This document shows positions 63,201 through 64,000 of a stretch of DNA of 64,000 bases, in pieces. A program made the translations under genes and the position numbers. This DNA is from Aphelocoma coerulescens (taxonomy: Eukaryota; Chordata; Aves; Passeriformes; Corvidae): NCBI RefSeq assembly GCF_041296385.1, contig NC_091023.1:4588924-4652923 (forward strand), in the 5' to 3' direction. Under the pieces are notes generated by a model. It was not told the origin of the DNA. It saw nothing but the letters and a program-made list of their open reading frames with translations, and made no database searches. Positions within the stretch are counted from its first letter, which is position 1, and each line of letters begins with the position of its first letter.

Positions 63201-64000
63201 TTAGCCTGGATTATTTATTAGTCACAGCAATCAGAGCTACATTTTGATCAGTCCCAGGAGGACCTGACAGAACATGGATGTTAACATTAGGTATCCAACG
63301 TGTTCATTTGCAGACCTGTCATGTTTGTCATGGTGGCAGTAAATGGTGCTAAACTGCTTTTTCAACAGATTCATTAGTGGTAACCTTTTGGGTTGATACA
63401 TCTGCCACAATTTTTACAATTTTTTTTTCAAGCATAGCAAATATGAAGATTTAAATTATGCCTATTATAAAGAAATGGGTTTTTATTAAAATGGAATTGT
63501 ATTAAATAAATAAAATTCTTTAATTGTTATGGGTTATTAAATCCAGCTTAGTGTATCTCAGCTGCTACCTCCAATTTCATCAAGAAATATTGTTTTGTTC
63601 TTAAGCAAAACCTGATCCTGTAGCTATTAAAGGAAGAAACTGGAGTTAAGAGATGCTCTCAAGAGTTTTGAATTGTTTCCAATTCTGAAGTTCTTTGCCA
63701 TGCCAGTGCTCCTTTATCCTTTATCCTTCTCCACCAAAGAGGCCATTTTACATGTTTAGTAGAGACCTCTGAATTAGCTGGGTGAATTAGCAGATGATAA
63801 CTTAGTCAATGATCATTTATGCAGAAAATGTAGCTCATGATTTTATTGGACCTTCTTTTTTTGGTTACTTTAATGATGGATCTTCCATGCCAATGCGTGG
63901 TTTGTGAGATAAGATTTCTGTAGAGAAATCTTAAATTACAATTTCTTGTCTAAGGAATAGCTAAAGCTGCCGTATAATTAAACAATAAGGTTAATTTCAG
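54201..64000. other. Host non-coding DNA
   Basis: AT-rich unique sequence with no supported gene. The only clear low-complexity element is the microsatellite at 58905-58936. Confidence 0.55.
58905..58936. repeat. Palindromic (TG)n(TA)n(CA)n microsatellite
   Basis: A 32-bp perfect inverted repeat: GT units, then a 14-bp TA core (58914-58927), then CA units. The arms are fully complementary, so it could form a cruciform. Confidence 0.95.

Overview
The window looks like avian nuclear DNA, with a songbird-type genome as the best guess. It is AT-rich with short interspersed ORFs and no recognisable exon. It holds a 3' fragment of a CR1 LINE ending in two ATTCTRTG octamers, the usual avian LINE terminus, and an old MIR/CORE-SINE-like relic. 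The centre is occupied by a young class I (gammaretrovirus-like) endogenous retrovirus. Species cannot be fixed from sequence alone.

Layout: 1-25170 is host DNA with no gene I can support and one CR1 3' fragment (22030-22174). 25171-35627 is a 10,447-bp provirus on the minus strand, flanked by a 5-bp target duplication (CTTAC). In viral order (right to left) it has a 5' LTR (35622-34871), tRNA-Pro-like primer-binding site, 1.36-kb leader with a 36-bp tandem repeat, gag (33487-31769), UGA, in-frame pro-pol (31768-28256), a 271-bp spacer with a likely splice acceptor, env (27984-25972) broken by one in-frame UGA, polypurine tract and 3' LTR (25927-25176). The two 752-bp LTRs are identical by eye, so the insertion is very recent. 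35628-64000 is host DNA again. It contains a GC- and CpG-rich block with a 58-bp minisatellite and a CCGTG pentamer array (36430-37340), two small tandem duplications, a poly(T)-containing segment between 34-bp direct repeats next to a MIR-like relic, a degraded CR1-ORF2-like stretch, and a TG/TA/CA palindromic microsatellite.

How the proviral genes work together: the LTR supplies promoter and poly(A) signal. Gag builds the particle. Readthrough of the gag UGA would add protease, RT, RNase H and integrase, all with visible catalytic residues intact. A spliced mRNA from a leader donor to an acceptor at about 28087 would express Env, which here stops early. The copy therefore looks competent for particle formation and reverse transcription but not for full-length Env.

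The most unusual points are the primer-binding site (one base shorter than a standard tRNA-Pro site and 7 nt from the LTR end), a UGA rather than the commoner UAG as readthrough codon with a predicted downstream stem, a long leader with 36-bp YY1-like repeats and a 226-codon antisense ORF, and an ERV3-like Env with a furin site but no obvious hydrophobic fusion peptide.
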